64,000 nucleotides of DNA from Bimuria novae-zelandiae CBS 107.79 (lineage: Eukaryota; Ascomycota; Dothideomycetes; Pleosporales; Didymosphaeriaceae), in assembly GCA_010015655.1 (NCBI GenBank), contig ML976699.1, positions 465,038-529,037 on the forward strand, in the 5' to 3' direction. The position numbers were made by a program, and so were the translations under genes. Below the pieces are notes generated by a model. That model saw nothing but the letters and a program-made list of their open reading frames with translations. It made no database searches and was not told where the DNA came from. This document shows, in pieces, positions 1 to 12,200 of this stretch. Position 1 is the stretch's first letter, and each line of letters opens with the position of its first letter.

Positions 1-1200
1 TACCTCCCCAAATGACAGGCCTCGCAGCCAGAGTTTGGTTCGTGTAATACTTGCCACTGCCACATAAAGCAGCGCCCAGGGGTAGGGTACCAATCAAGCA
101 GAGACGTTCATTAGAATATACAAATGTCAAAGTGTCAGTGCATGTGAGGTCGCACAGGCTTACCGTCACGACGCAGCTGAATAGTTGCTTTTCGTGAAAA
201 CTTCAGCTACGGAGGACCCCCTCCGTACTTCTTTTTCGTCCGGCTCTCCGCGGATAGCTATCTTGAAGCTGCTGAGCTGGAGCGTGGCAATAGTTCGGCT
301 GGACCGGCTCGCGTTCCGCAGGTGGTATTCACAATGTTGCATGCAGAATCTCAAAGATGTCCCAGGTGTACACAAAGCGTACATAGATGCGCCGCTCCTG
401 GTCAAAGTTGGTACAACCTTCATCGCCAGATTTATCATGTTTGAATAGGTCAGCCGTATATGCCGGGAGAGCAAGGAACTCAGGACGAGGTACATGTCGG
501 CTCTACAATGGCACGAGGGCGACTGCCGTTCTTGCGTTGCCGCTTCGCGGGGGCGGCAGTCTTGTTTCAAGCATGGAAGTAATATCCGATTCCATGTGAT
601 CGACATCCTCGTGCCACTCTGACTTTTTGCGATGCTGTCATATCGCGCCGTATTGGGCCAATCCATATTGAATGAGGCTTTATCCAAATTGCCGGACGAG
701 GGGATGCAGAACCTCAGAATTGCTTAAATTGTTCGAGAAACGTTCAAGCCACGATCCCGATCCCTTGTCTGTGGAGCGTAGCGCTTTGCGCGTTGAGAGG
801 TCGGTAGTTGGGCCTTTATTTCCTGCCAGACAAGCGTTGGAGAAGATGGCTGCAGAGACATAAGGTACCCCAGATCTTCCCTGCTCGGTAGCTGTTACCG
901 ACATGCTCCAACGCCGAATGATAGATGGCATAATATCCATGTTATGGATGGAAGCCGAGATAGAACGGTCGCGTGAAGGGGCAGCGGTCGTTTGGGATCG
1001 TGAGGGGACTTGGTGGCGAAGGAAAGTGTTGTGAGCTCGGAGATTATTCTGGACAAGCCGGAAGCTCGGAGATCTGATAAGATGCGGGGCCCCGCATAGG
1101 CCGACAATTCCGCTGCTCGTTTAGGGCCTGTTCGGTGGCCGCAATCTCATTACGCGATCTTGGGCAGTTACAATAAGGCGCTGGCGGGGAATTTTTTATG
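1..1200. other. Ordinary-composition DNA, no supported gene
   Basis: Base composition is balanced up to about position 1170 and then drops sharply into AT-rich DNA. Several overlapping open frames of 60-173 codons exist on both strands, but none shows a domain, signal peptide or coherent splice pattern. On the minus strand around 330-430 one frame reads RRIYVRFVYTWDIFEIL. It has protein-like composition but is closed by stops on both sides, so it could be a decayed exon. I see no RNA gene. Confidence 0.5.
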
Positions 1201-2729
1201 TAATTGGCTATACTAAATCTTCTATACACCTACTGCTAACGTACTAAATTTAAGCTTATATTTAGTAACTACGTAATTTTATTTTATCTTTTATTAATAT
1301 ATCTTATTTTATTACTACTTGTTACGAGAGGCTACAGGTCGCTAAATTAGGAACTTAGAGAGCTTGATTAACTAGGCTACTATGTATATACTTAGGTGTA
1401 ATACAAGAGGATAGCTAAGGAGCAGGAATATAGATTAATAAGGCTATATAAATAAAAGCTATAAATAAAATATATAAAGGTGTATAGGCTAGCGCTAGTG
1501 CTTTATGTTACGAGCTCAAGGAACCTAGACTATAGCACCACTATAACTAAAGAGGGATAGAGGGAAGTGGATAATGCTATACCATAGCTAGTCTGCGAGG
1601 ACTCGCGGGACCGCTTAGTTTAGTAAGGGTTACGTAATCACGATCTGCCAAGAACTAGCTTTAATGCTAGATTAAAAGTAATCTGCTAAGGAAGAGGATA
1701 ATTATTAAATTAACTAAATTATTTTAAAGATTAATAAAACTAGTAAATTATATACTCTTACTTTCTTTAGACTAAGAAATGCGATACTAATATAAAATAA
1801 ATACTAGGTTTATCTAGGAAAGGAGCACCTCTACTTTTATATAACTATATTTATTAGCACCCTATATATATCTTCTTTAATTAGCTACTTAATTAGTATT
1901 AAAAAAAGAAAAGTTAAAAATACTAAAATATTAAGTTTGCTAGCTTTCTTAAGATGTACTAAAAGGTGTACCGCCTTATATATAAAAAAGTAATAAGTCT
2001 TAAGCTAGATAGAAAGATAAACTAAAGTATATATAAAGTCTATCCTGCCTCTTATTATATACCTTCCTTACCCTATAGCACGTATAATCTATATCGTAGG
2101 TGCTACGAAAGCTAGCCAAAAAGCACGACTTAAAGAAGATAGGCCGAAACAAGGCCTGTATATACGTAGAGGACCTTACTCGGATCCTAGAGACAAATCT
2201 TATAATAACTAAAAATTAATATTCCTATAGACGCTATTAAATATAAACCTAAGTCTACTTATAACTTAGTAGTTTTATAGTAAATTAGCTAAAAGCTCTT
2301 TTTAGCCTCTACTATAGATATGTTTAGGTTACGCTACTCTAGAATCTAAAAGGTAGGCCTTATAAAGGATTTCTTTAGAATTAAAGATATATAAGTTCTT
2401 TTTCTTTTTCTAGAAGAATCTATTTATCTTATAAAAATACTAATAATTTAGTTAAAAACACCTCCCTTATTTCTAAAATTATTTATAATAAAATACTTAT
2501 CTTTAGCCCCTACGTCTTTCTTTTTAGAATACTTTTTTATAATAGAGCGTTTACTACCTATAATTTAATATCTTTAAAAAAGGGAACTAGACTCTTTATC
2601 TTGCTAGAGTGTAACAAGCTTTTATTACGCTTTAATAAAAAACTAGATAATATCCCTGTCTTCTATAAAATAAAGAAGACTTTAAAAGGTTAAATTATTT
2701 TTAAAGATAAACCTTTCTTAGACTTAATA

Positions 2730-2943
2730 TGTTGGTATCGAACCTGCACAACGCTCCTACGGCGTTCACAGCCATGCAGCTTGCCTGTGGTTTGTTGCGC
2801 TAGTCCTGATCGGGCTAGCAGGAAACAAACCACGCTCGATAAATACTTCTCGTAACAGCCCACCACAATTAATAAAATCACTACTATCCACACCACATCG
2901 TTGCAACGAAGTCTTGATTCAACAGCCTATTGCCGTATCAACA
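2730..2943. mobile_element. Solo LTR with 5-bp target duplication TAATA
   Basis: The 214-bp segment begins TGTTGGTATC and ends GTATCAACA, so it has TG...CA ends with short inverted termini. TAATA occurs immediately before it (2725-2729) and immediately after it (2944-2948), which is the target duplication expected for an LTR retrotransposon. No internal region or second LTR adjoins it, hence a solo LTR left by LTR-LTR recombination. It is far less AT-rich than its surroundings. It contains a strong hairpin (2787-2833) and, on the minus strand, GGTTCGATACC, which fits a Pol III B-box. The family is not recognised. Confidence 0.75.
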
Positions 2944-3596
2944 TAATATTATAGCCTTAAATTAAAGCCCTTAGGGGAATTATAGGTTTTACACAGGTTA
3001 CCTAGCCCTATTTACTATAATACGCTAAAGGTAAGACATTTAATAATAATAATAAAATTAGCTAGCCTTAACTACTAGTCTTAGTACGTCTAGATCTAAC
3101 GCATGTGTAATGAATGTTAGCAAGGCTATATAAAACCTAATAATAGGGTATGCTAATATATAGAAGTTCATAAAATACTACCTATCGCGACCTGTTACGA
3201 TAGATATATAAGCTATTATGTAAGGTATTTAGCCCTAAGACGCGCTAATGCAAGTAGCTTACACTATAAGTTAATTAATTAATACTCAAAGGCTATAAAG
3301 TCTTATATGAAAATAATTACTATTAGTAAATAATAATTTTATTATTTACTTACTACTAGCGTAACAAAAGTAACTTAAGCAAAAACTTAAAAATATAATA
3401 AAATATTTATAGTACTAAGAGCTAAATTATAAGATCTAGTAGGTAAGGTAGTAACTATAATATACTCTTCTTTAGGAGATTAAAGAGCGCTAGGAGTATA
3501 AGTAACCTATATATAATATTAAGTAATAGCTTGCTAGTATTAAAGCTAAAGACGTTATAATAGTAATGAAGACTTATAACGCTATGTATCTGGTTT

Positions 3597-3905
3597 TGTT
3601 AGGATCCGTTAAAGACCCAATATAACGCGCGGCGGGGCATGGGTACTTATCCGTGCGACCAGCCAAGGTTCCTGACTTAGCCACGGATCACGTGACCAAG
3701 TCACGCGTCCCAGAAATATCGGGCGTCCCAGAAGTATCTTAGCATATAGGACTTTAGGATTCTTAGGACACCTGGGATTCCTAGGACGAGTTATGTATAT
3801 AAGGACACGAAGGTAGTCTTCTATTATTATATTTAACCTATTTATTAATCTATCGTTTAGATCTAAATAAGTAACCTTATTAATTTAATTATACTATACA
3901 CACTT
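3597..3905 (+). repeat. Candidate 5' LTR of the gypsy element
   Basis: A GC-richer island starts TGTTAGGATCC at 3597, contains a TATA-like TATATAAGG near 3797, and passes into AT-rich gag-like sequence after about 3905. The start fits TG-type LTR ends, but no second copy is present to fix the boundaries. The 3' limit (near the CA-rich ACACA at about 3900) is therefore a guess. Confidence 0.45.
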
Positions 3906-4090
3906 TTAGTACTAACGCCCTAGTAATAAGCGTAAGCTATTATTATAATCCTCTCCTATCTTACTAGTACTCTTACCTAAGAACTAACCTTAGCCCTTAA
4001 GGACTAGCTATCCCTAGGGATCTTAATATCTTAAACATCCTTAATATAAGTACTACTAGGACCCCTACCTCTTCTATAGCTTCGGACAAC

Positions 4091-7000
4091 CATGTCACCC
4101 CGATAGTGGATAGCAAAAACAAGGTATATAAACCTAACTTATATAATAGTAATTATACCCTCCTTAACACTTAGCTTTTATAGCTAGACCTCTACTTCTT
4201 TAATTAGAACTAAGACTTTAAAGATAAAAAGAAGGTTATCTTTACTATAACCTACATACAAAAAAGCGCTAAAGAATAGATTTATCCCTACCTAGTTAAG
4301 TATTTAGATATAGATTACAATAATATAAATAAGGAGTATATTAATAAACATGCTAATATAATTAATATTATTAAGAACTATAATAACTTTAAAATATACC
4401 TTTAATAAATATTTAGGATCGCTAATAAAATAGCTATTACTAAATAAGCAATTTAAATAGTTCGCTAACACTAATCTATAGCTAAATATATAGCTAAGTT
4501 CCGCAAGTACGCTATGTAACTTAACTAAGAGAATAAATTTTTTAAAATAATATATAAATAAGGCTTTACACGTAACGTGCGCGAAGAACTCCTATATAGT
4601 AGTATAAAAATAAAGACTTTAAAGGAACTATATAAAGAGACTATTTATATTAATAGGGAATAGTTTGCCTTATAAGAAGAGTTCCGTAGGAACCTAAGGA
4701 ACGCTAGTTTTAAATAATAGGCACCTATAGTCTATAGGGCGCCGCTAAAAGCACCTCGTCGCTAGCAATGTAACTACTATAAGCCCTAACTTATAAAAGA
4801 TGTCTAGTTTAACAACCTAGAAAAGGGAACAGGAAAGGCTATAGGCTTTTAAAAGTCTAACTAACGTATCTTAGATAGAATCTAACAACAGGGGACCAAG
4901 ACGCGTAAATATTTTATATATAGTAAACTAGGCTACATCGCCAGGAACTGCAGATCTAAAAATAAAATTATTAGGTAGCTAAACGTACTAATTATTAATA
5001 AAAAAGAGACTACTAACAAGAAATAGCAGGTAATAAACGCTATTAAATAAACTAATATCTATAATAAAGGATTAGAGCGATTAAGGACACCTAACTTACA
5101 ACTCTATAAAGATATATATAAAGGTTTAGATAAAAGGGAGAAAGAAAAGAAACTAGTATATTAATTTTTTATACCTTATCCTAGCTAAAGTAAGCTAGTT
5201 ACTAATAAGATAATAAACGTTTTTAACTTCTTAGAAAAACACTAACTAAGGGAGAAAGACTTTAAGTTTATAGTAATTAAATAATAAGACTATATAAAAG
5301 CATTTTACCACGCTTACTAACTTAACCTAGTTAGTAAAATAGTACAGGAAATAGCAGATTATCACTACGCCTATAAAGATCCTAAGAAGAAGTACCTAAA
5401 TAAAAACCTAAACTACGAACTAAAGTATAACCTAGACTATTACAACCCTACGCACGAGACCATATAATAGACCCTCTATAGAGAAGACTAATATACTATT
5501 TATTACTAAGCTAAGGAATACAGCTACTTTCCCTAAATATACTAATAATATAAATAGGAGTGGTTTAGCTACCCTATCGCCTACTATAATATTCACCTTT
5601 AGAATAAATGCGAAACACGATACTTTCCACACCTTAACTAGGCACTAAACTAAGTAATATTACTACTAGTTAATAGAAAGTGCGCATTAGATAAATAATA
5701 AATATACTTATATCCTAACTATAAGAAATATAAGGAGTAGAAAAATAAGTATAGATTTAATTATATACTAAAAAGGACCACGACCCTTAGGATTAAATTA
5801 GTAACAAAGGAAGAAGACGGTGAAGCTCTTGTAAAAAAGGCCTAGTAATAGCCTTAGGAGAAAGAAGGATACCTTAAACCTATAGAGCTAGCTATAGAGA
5901 AAATGTCTTTTTTAGACCTAGGCTTAGGCGGGAAAATGCCTTTAAAGAAGTAAACGCTACTAATAGTTAAGCATTAATTAAGCTACTAGTATAGCTTAAA
6001 GAAATATAAATAAAAGCCATGCTAGACTTAGGAGCATAGGAGAGTTATATGTTAAAAAAAGCACTTAATAAAGCAGGACTCTATAAGTGCAAGAAGGCTA
6101 TATCCTATACTATCTATATCGCGAATAGATAACTAGTGCCCGGCAAAGCAACAATTAAATATAAGATTAAGACTACCCTTACGATCTATAGACACCAGGA
6201 ATTAATTACCCTTAATATTATTAAAAAAGCTAATCACGATGTAATTTTAAAATTACCCTAATTATAAAAGTATAACCTTATAATTAACTAGAAAAAGAAA
6301 GAGCTATCCTTTAAGCGCTATAACTATACACTATAAGTAAAGCCTACGTATTAATAGAGTATAATAGTAAATAAGAAAGCTATTAATAGTATAGTCTCGT
6401 AATTAAAAGTTAATAAACGTAAAATTAACTTAGTAAACGCTAGTAAGAACCACTAGATTATAAAGCGTAAGCATAAAGAGAACGACACACCTCTTAATAT
6501 CCCTAATAAATATAAGGAATAGAGTTATTTATTTTAAGAAGAAAAAGGAGTAAACGCCCTTCCTAAGTATATATACTAAGATCACCGCATTATTCTTGAA
6601 GAAGGAAAAACGCCGCCTTTTAGACTACTATATAGCTAGAGTAAAGAGGAACTCTAATAGACACGCGAATTCCTAAAGAAAGCCCTTAGTAAGTAATAAA
6701 TACATAAGTTAGAATTACTAGTAGTATTACCCCTAATATTTATTATAAAGAAGGATAGAATATAACGTCTATATATTAATTACAGGAGGCTAAACAACAT
6801 AATAATTAAAAATAAATACTTACTACTAAATATATAAAAGTCTCGAGACAGGCTAGGACGAGCTAAGATATTTACACAATTTAACTTATAAGATAAATAC
6901 TACCTTATATAAATAGTAGCAAGTGACGAGTAGAAGATAGCCTTTTAAACTAGATATAAACTATTTAAGTACTAAGTTATGCCTTTTAGACTTACTAATA

Positions 7001-8635
7001 CACTAGCAACATTTTAAGTAATAATTAATAATATACTATAAAACTACCTTAATATATTTATAGTTCCCTACCTTAACGACATCCTAGTATTCTCTAAGCA
7101 AGAGAAGGATCACGTGTAATATATATAAATAGTACTATAAGCGCTAAATAGCGCTAATTTATAACTAAAACAAAAAAAATACAAATTTTATATTATAGAA
7201 CTAGAGTTCTTAGGATATATTATTAACACTAAAGGTATTTAAGTAAGCCCTTTAAAAATTAAGAAAGTAAGAAAGTAGAAATTACTTATTAACCTTAAAG
7301 AAGTACAAGCCTTCCTTAAATTTATTAGATTTAATAAATAGTTTATTACGGACTACTTTAGGATCACGCTACCACTTACTAACCTTATAAAGAAAGATAG
7401 ACCTTTAAATTAGATAAAAGAATGTAAATAAGCATTCTAAACACTATAAGAAGTATACATTACGCCACTAGTCCTTATATACTTCTAAGACGACAAACTA
7501 TTGCGTATTAAAATAGACGTAAGCGACCTGGCAGTAGGAGCATGCGCAAAGTAAGAAAAGAATAGTAAATAGTACCTAGTTATATACTACGCACATAAGT
7601 TTATATTAAAAAAATTATAGTATAAAGTACATAATAAAGAACTACTTGCGATAGTAAAAGCTATTAAATATTAAAAGATCTATATATATAGTTACTTAGA
7701 ACTTACGATTTTTATAGACTATAAGAATCTTACACGCTTTATAACTATAAAAGAACTAATCTAATAATAAGTAAGATAGTTAAAAATACTAAAATAATAT
7801 AAATTTAAGATTATATATACCCTAAGTAAGGAAAATAGACGAGCAGACGCTTTTAATAAAATAAATAATAAAGAAGAAAAGGTTAAGATATATTCTATAA
7901 TACTAAAGAAAAACTCTAATAGTTCCTTAGAACTAATAGCCGAACTTAATTAACTTCTTATACTTATAAGAGAAGTACCCAAGGAACTATAAATAGAAAT
8001 TATATAATAATACTACGATAACCTAGTGTGCGGACACCTAGGGATTAGAAAAATAATAGAACTTATCTAACAGAATTATAGCTTTAAGGGAATTAAAGAA
8101 GTAGTAATTATATATATTTATAAATACGTAGAATGCTAGCATAATAAACACGCAACACATCCTAAGTATAGAGAAATATAAGCTATATAAATACCTGTTA
8201 CACTATAGAAAGACATCGTTATAGACTTTGTTACAAGATTATTAAAGTTAAAAGACCCTACAACTAGAATTACTTACGACGTAATACTAAATATTATCTA
8301 TTAATTTACTAAATACGTGGAATTACTACTATATTAAAAGATAACTACGGCTAAGGAACTCGCATTTCTTATCCTAAACTAACTTATATAACACCACGGT
8401 ATTTAAAAGATAATTATTAGCAATAAAGACAAGCTCTTTACCTTAAACTACTAGATAATACTTATAGCACTTATTAGAATAAAATAAAAATTATTAATAG
8501 CATACTATCTGCAAACTAACGGATAAATAGAACGTATAAACTAAATAATTAAGACGTACCTACGTATCTATTATAATAACTAGAAGAATAACTAGATCTC
8601 CTTACTACCTATAGCATAACTAGTATATAATAATA
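4091..8635 (+). pseudogene. Gypsy Gag-Pol polyprotein pseudogene
   Basis: Reverse transcriptase is readable at about 6850-7100: DEWKIAF, VMPFRLTN and YLNDILVFSK correspond to the family motifs DEWKTAF, VMPFGLTN and YLDDILI. The second catalytic Asp of YLDD appears as Asn here. RNase H follows (about 7500-7860) with DVSDLAVGAC and HNKELLAIVKAIK. Integrase (about 7960-8635) shows GHLGIRK, then a DDE-type core with DIVIDFVT and QTNGQIERIN, ending at LLPIAQLVYNN. Nearly every expected Gln is TAA or TAG. Upstream, 4090-5900 should be gag and protease, but no motif is secure there. Confidence 0.85.
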
Positions 8636-8904
8636 TGTCGGATTAACAACTTCAACGGCCTTAGGCATGTTACAAGGAAGGTGCGTGTGCGGAGGAGCGA
8701 GCATTCTGTCAATAGTTATCAAGGCCTCTATCGTGTTGCAAAACACTATGTGTATGGAGCGAGCCCCATATGGGACTAGCTTCCATACCCCGCGATGTAC
8801 TTCAACTCAATAGATAGAACGAGAAAAAACAAGCATCAATCAACCTAATGTAACTTGTTATTAAGTATTTCCTTTTAGCACTAGTGTAATAAGTCCTCCT
8901 AACA
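8636..8904 (+). repeat. 5' LTR of the copia element
   Basis: It starts TGTCGGATTAAC at 8636. The 3' copy at 14580 starts TGTTAGATTAAT and then matches closely through GGAGCGAGCC, with mainly C-to-T differences. The proposed end is TCCTAACA at 8904, which is roughly inverse to the start. The 3' limit is less sure than the 5' limit because the other LTR is truncated before it. Confidence 0.75.
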
Positions 8905-9229
8905 CTAATTAGTAATCGCGAGAAGCTATCACAGATAGTAAGGAAGAAGAGACAGGCTATTAATAACCTAACGTAAGAAATCTCGGGTTGATGCAGACTG
9001 TGCTAAGAATAAAGCGGGGCAGAGATAACACGAAGCACTTTTAACTAACCTCTAAAACTACTAGTTTAGGCTAATCCGCGGACATAGAGCGCGTTAGTAA
9101 CGTATTATAATTCACCGTACAAACGTCTCTAGACGACCTAGTTACGTACACTAACACACGTCGGAAACAACTAACTAACAAGATAACTATATTAATAATA
9201 AGTTAACACCACTAGTATAATAGTAGATA

Positions 9230-12200
9230 ACTAGAGCAGCGATAGCGTAGTAGATAATACTAATACTTAAGCTTAAGCTTAACTACGCGATAATTAGTTA
9301 GAATATAGCTTAAGTAAACGCTAAGAAGCTGCTTCGCGCTAGGCTAAATATACTATAAAGTACCTTATAGGAGACTGCCTATATCTAGTAGCGCTAGAAT
9401 CTGTCAACACATCTCTTTAGGACGTACCTATACTAACAGACGTAGACGAGATACACGCAACAACCTAGGTTGCTAAAATTATCCGCAATTATAACGTATT
9501 AATAGCCTAGGACAACGATTTATATGTAGACTACTACTACGATTTTAAAGGATAGATAAAGGAGCTATTCTACAAGATTAACCGTAATACACTAAAATCT
9601 CTAAAGATAGTCCTATAGCATAGAGGAGTCTACACAGGCAATAACCGCGCGAGGCTTGCTAATTCCCTCTATAATTTATCTACTCTAGAGAATACTCCCG
9701 AATAGGACCCTGTGGAATTTAAAGCTATGATATTTGACCAACAATTAAGGGCATACAAGCGCCAGCAGAACGCAAAACGGACACCTCTAATAGCTAAGTA
9801 ATAATAACTATAGCAGGATAGTCTACTAGCTAGTACACATGCACCGCAGTTACAGTAGCTAGAGCACTTATAGCAAGACGGGCAGCAGCAAGAGTAATTA
9901 TAGCGAAGCAAATAGCACGGAGTAGGATATAACGCTCGAAACTAATCTAAAACACAAGAGCTATAATTAATGCACTAGATAGATAAAATCTAACTACTAA
10001 GACAGAGTAATAATAGTTAATAACTATACTTTATGAGTGGTGCGCTTAGAGAACCTCAGTCTTAGCAATAGTAGGAACAAGATACGCAATCACAGTAATA
10101 GCGACTATAAACACAGGCACGGCCGCCAGCGATTACATATCGCGAAATCACGCCGTTTCTATAACAACCTGTGAACGGTGTACCGGGCAGACCACCAGAG
10201 CTACTACATAACCCGTATAAGACACTGTCGCCGCGCTAGTCCCGTAATAACTAACTTAACGCTAACATAATCACGCAGTTCTCTAAGCTTTAGGATAATA
10301 ATAAGAAATACATAAGAGATGTATATAATCTAATTAATAATAAAATTAAGATCTTCTTTAGCATCTATTAGTAGGTGGACATTTATAAAGAGCAGTTCCA
10401 CGCTGTGTTTCCCCATATTCTTACTAGGCGAGTAGAGATATTCTATATACAAGTTATAAATAGAGGTAATAGCTTTTCTAATGCGTACACAGTGATCAAG
10501 AACCACTTTAATTACGACGTCTACTATTAACACTACTACATAGACTAGATAACTACAACCTTCGCCTGTACGCGCATGGAGAACCCTAATAAAAGCTTAT
10601 ATAAGGTGCTGTAAATATTACTTAACAAGCTATAATTATGCTAACGCGCGCTTAGTAAGAACTTTAAAGGTAAGAATATCTTATATATAACTATTATTAA
10701 CGCGTGCTAGGGAGTTCTAAAACTTAAAATAGCACTTTTTAAGCTAGCTATAATCTGCGAAGGACTCTTTACAGACCTATAGTCTATAGTTAAGATGCAC
10801 CTTGCACGTTAGCAAACAAGATAAATACTTATAAGAAGTAAGATAATCGCTATAAACTAGTACTACTTCGACCGCCGCTATAATAATAGGAATAGAAAAA
10901 CTCGAAGAGGATTTAGAGGCGAAGGCGGATTCGCAGACGGATTCTAAAGAGGCTAAAATAACAAAGGTAATTAGCGCTTTAATAGCAATAATAGTAGACG
11001 TGAATTCACAACGCCACGCTAAAAGAAGAAGTGCTTTGTCTGCTAGAAAGAGGGCTGCTAGTTAACCAACCATACTAATAAGGAACGTAAAGCTGCCCGC
11101 ACATAGTTCTTCTCCGCATGTCACTTTATAGGCACACTACTGCCTGCAGACTTCTCTGTGCACCTTGTAGAGTATAAAGGTAGTAAGAACTACAAGAATA
11201 ATAATAATAATAGCAATTAGTAGTATAATATTAATAATAAGTAATTTACAACTGCGTACGCGGAATATTAATTTTTTAAAAAGTAATAACTTGTAGATTA
11301 AGCGTTTATACACTATATCTTTAGTAAAGACATATATAGCAGAGACGTACCGTTATCACCGGCGTCGCAATTCCTTATTAAGGACCGATACACGCAATCT
11401 GTGTACTAAGGAATCCTCCCTAATATAGGCGCCGCCAATGTATCTACAGTCAGTAAGGAACAGTACCTCGCACTCATACAGGAAGACCCAACGGTCACGA
11501 TGGACACATCTACGGCAGGAAAAACGTCTATCAAATTCGGAAAAGGCAGTGTTACGGTGTCTATTGGCACCGCACAGATTCCGACAGAGATTGGAAAAAT
11601 CGACTTTGAGGTGCTAGATGCGCCCACACCGTTCTTGCTATGCCTTGCGGACATGGACAGGCTGAAGGTCTACTTTAACAACACTACAGATGAGCTCGTC
11701 TAGGGCAATATACGCATCCCCGTGATCCGTAAATAGGGATATTTATAGTTCTATCTTAACAAGAGAGAGCGTGCAACTGCATTTCTTATAAAGATAGAGT
11801 TAAGACGGCTCTATCGCCGTTTTGGACACCTAGCTGTTATAAGACTAGCTAGGCTCTTAAAAGATACTGGTTATAATAACTTTAAAGAAAGAACTCTTAA
11901 GTAAATTATAAAGTTTTACTATTATTATTAACTTAATAGCTCTGCGCCGCGCCGCTTTAAGTTCACCCTTAAAGACGACTATTACTTTAACTATAAGATT
12001 CTTGTGGATGTAATGTACTTAAGAAGCAAGCCTACATTATATGTAGTAGATTTAGTAACTTCGTTTTAAGGCGTAAAGTTTCTTAACGCTATTTTAGCTA
12101 AGGAGATATAGCAGGCACTGCGGATATTATAGATTAATACCTACTAAGGACTACTAGACATTCTTACATATAACGCAGGCACGAACTTCGCAAGTGCAGA

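Larger units (their letters stand above)
3597..8635 (+). mobile_element. Ty3/gypsy retrotransposon, RIP-degraded, 3' part missing
   Basis: A candidate 5' LTR (from about 3597) is followed on the plus strand by gag-like, protease, reverse transcriptase, RNase H and integrase sequence in the Ty3/gypsy order (RT before integrase). Translation breaks off within the integrase core at 8635, where a copia LTR starts. The rest of the integrase and the 3' LTR are not found anywhere downstream in this window. Dense Gln-to-stop changes show that the element is dead. Confidence 0.85.

Noticed and set aside
166..687. 173-codon minus-strand frame as a gene
   Set aside because: It lacks a domain, signal peptide or good start context, and a protein-like stretch in another frame overlaps it.
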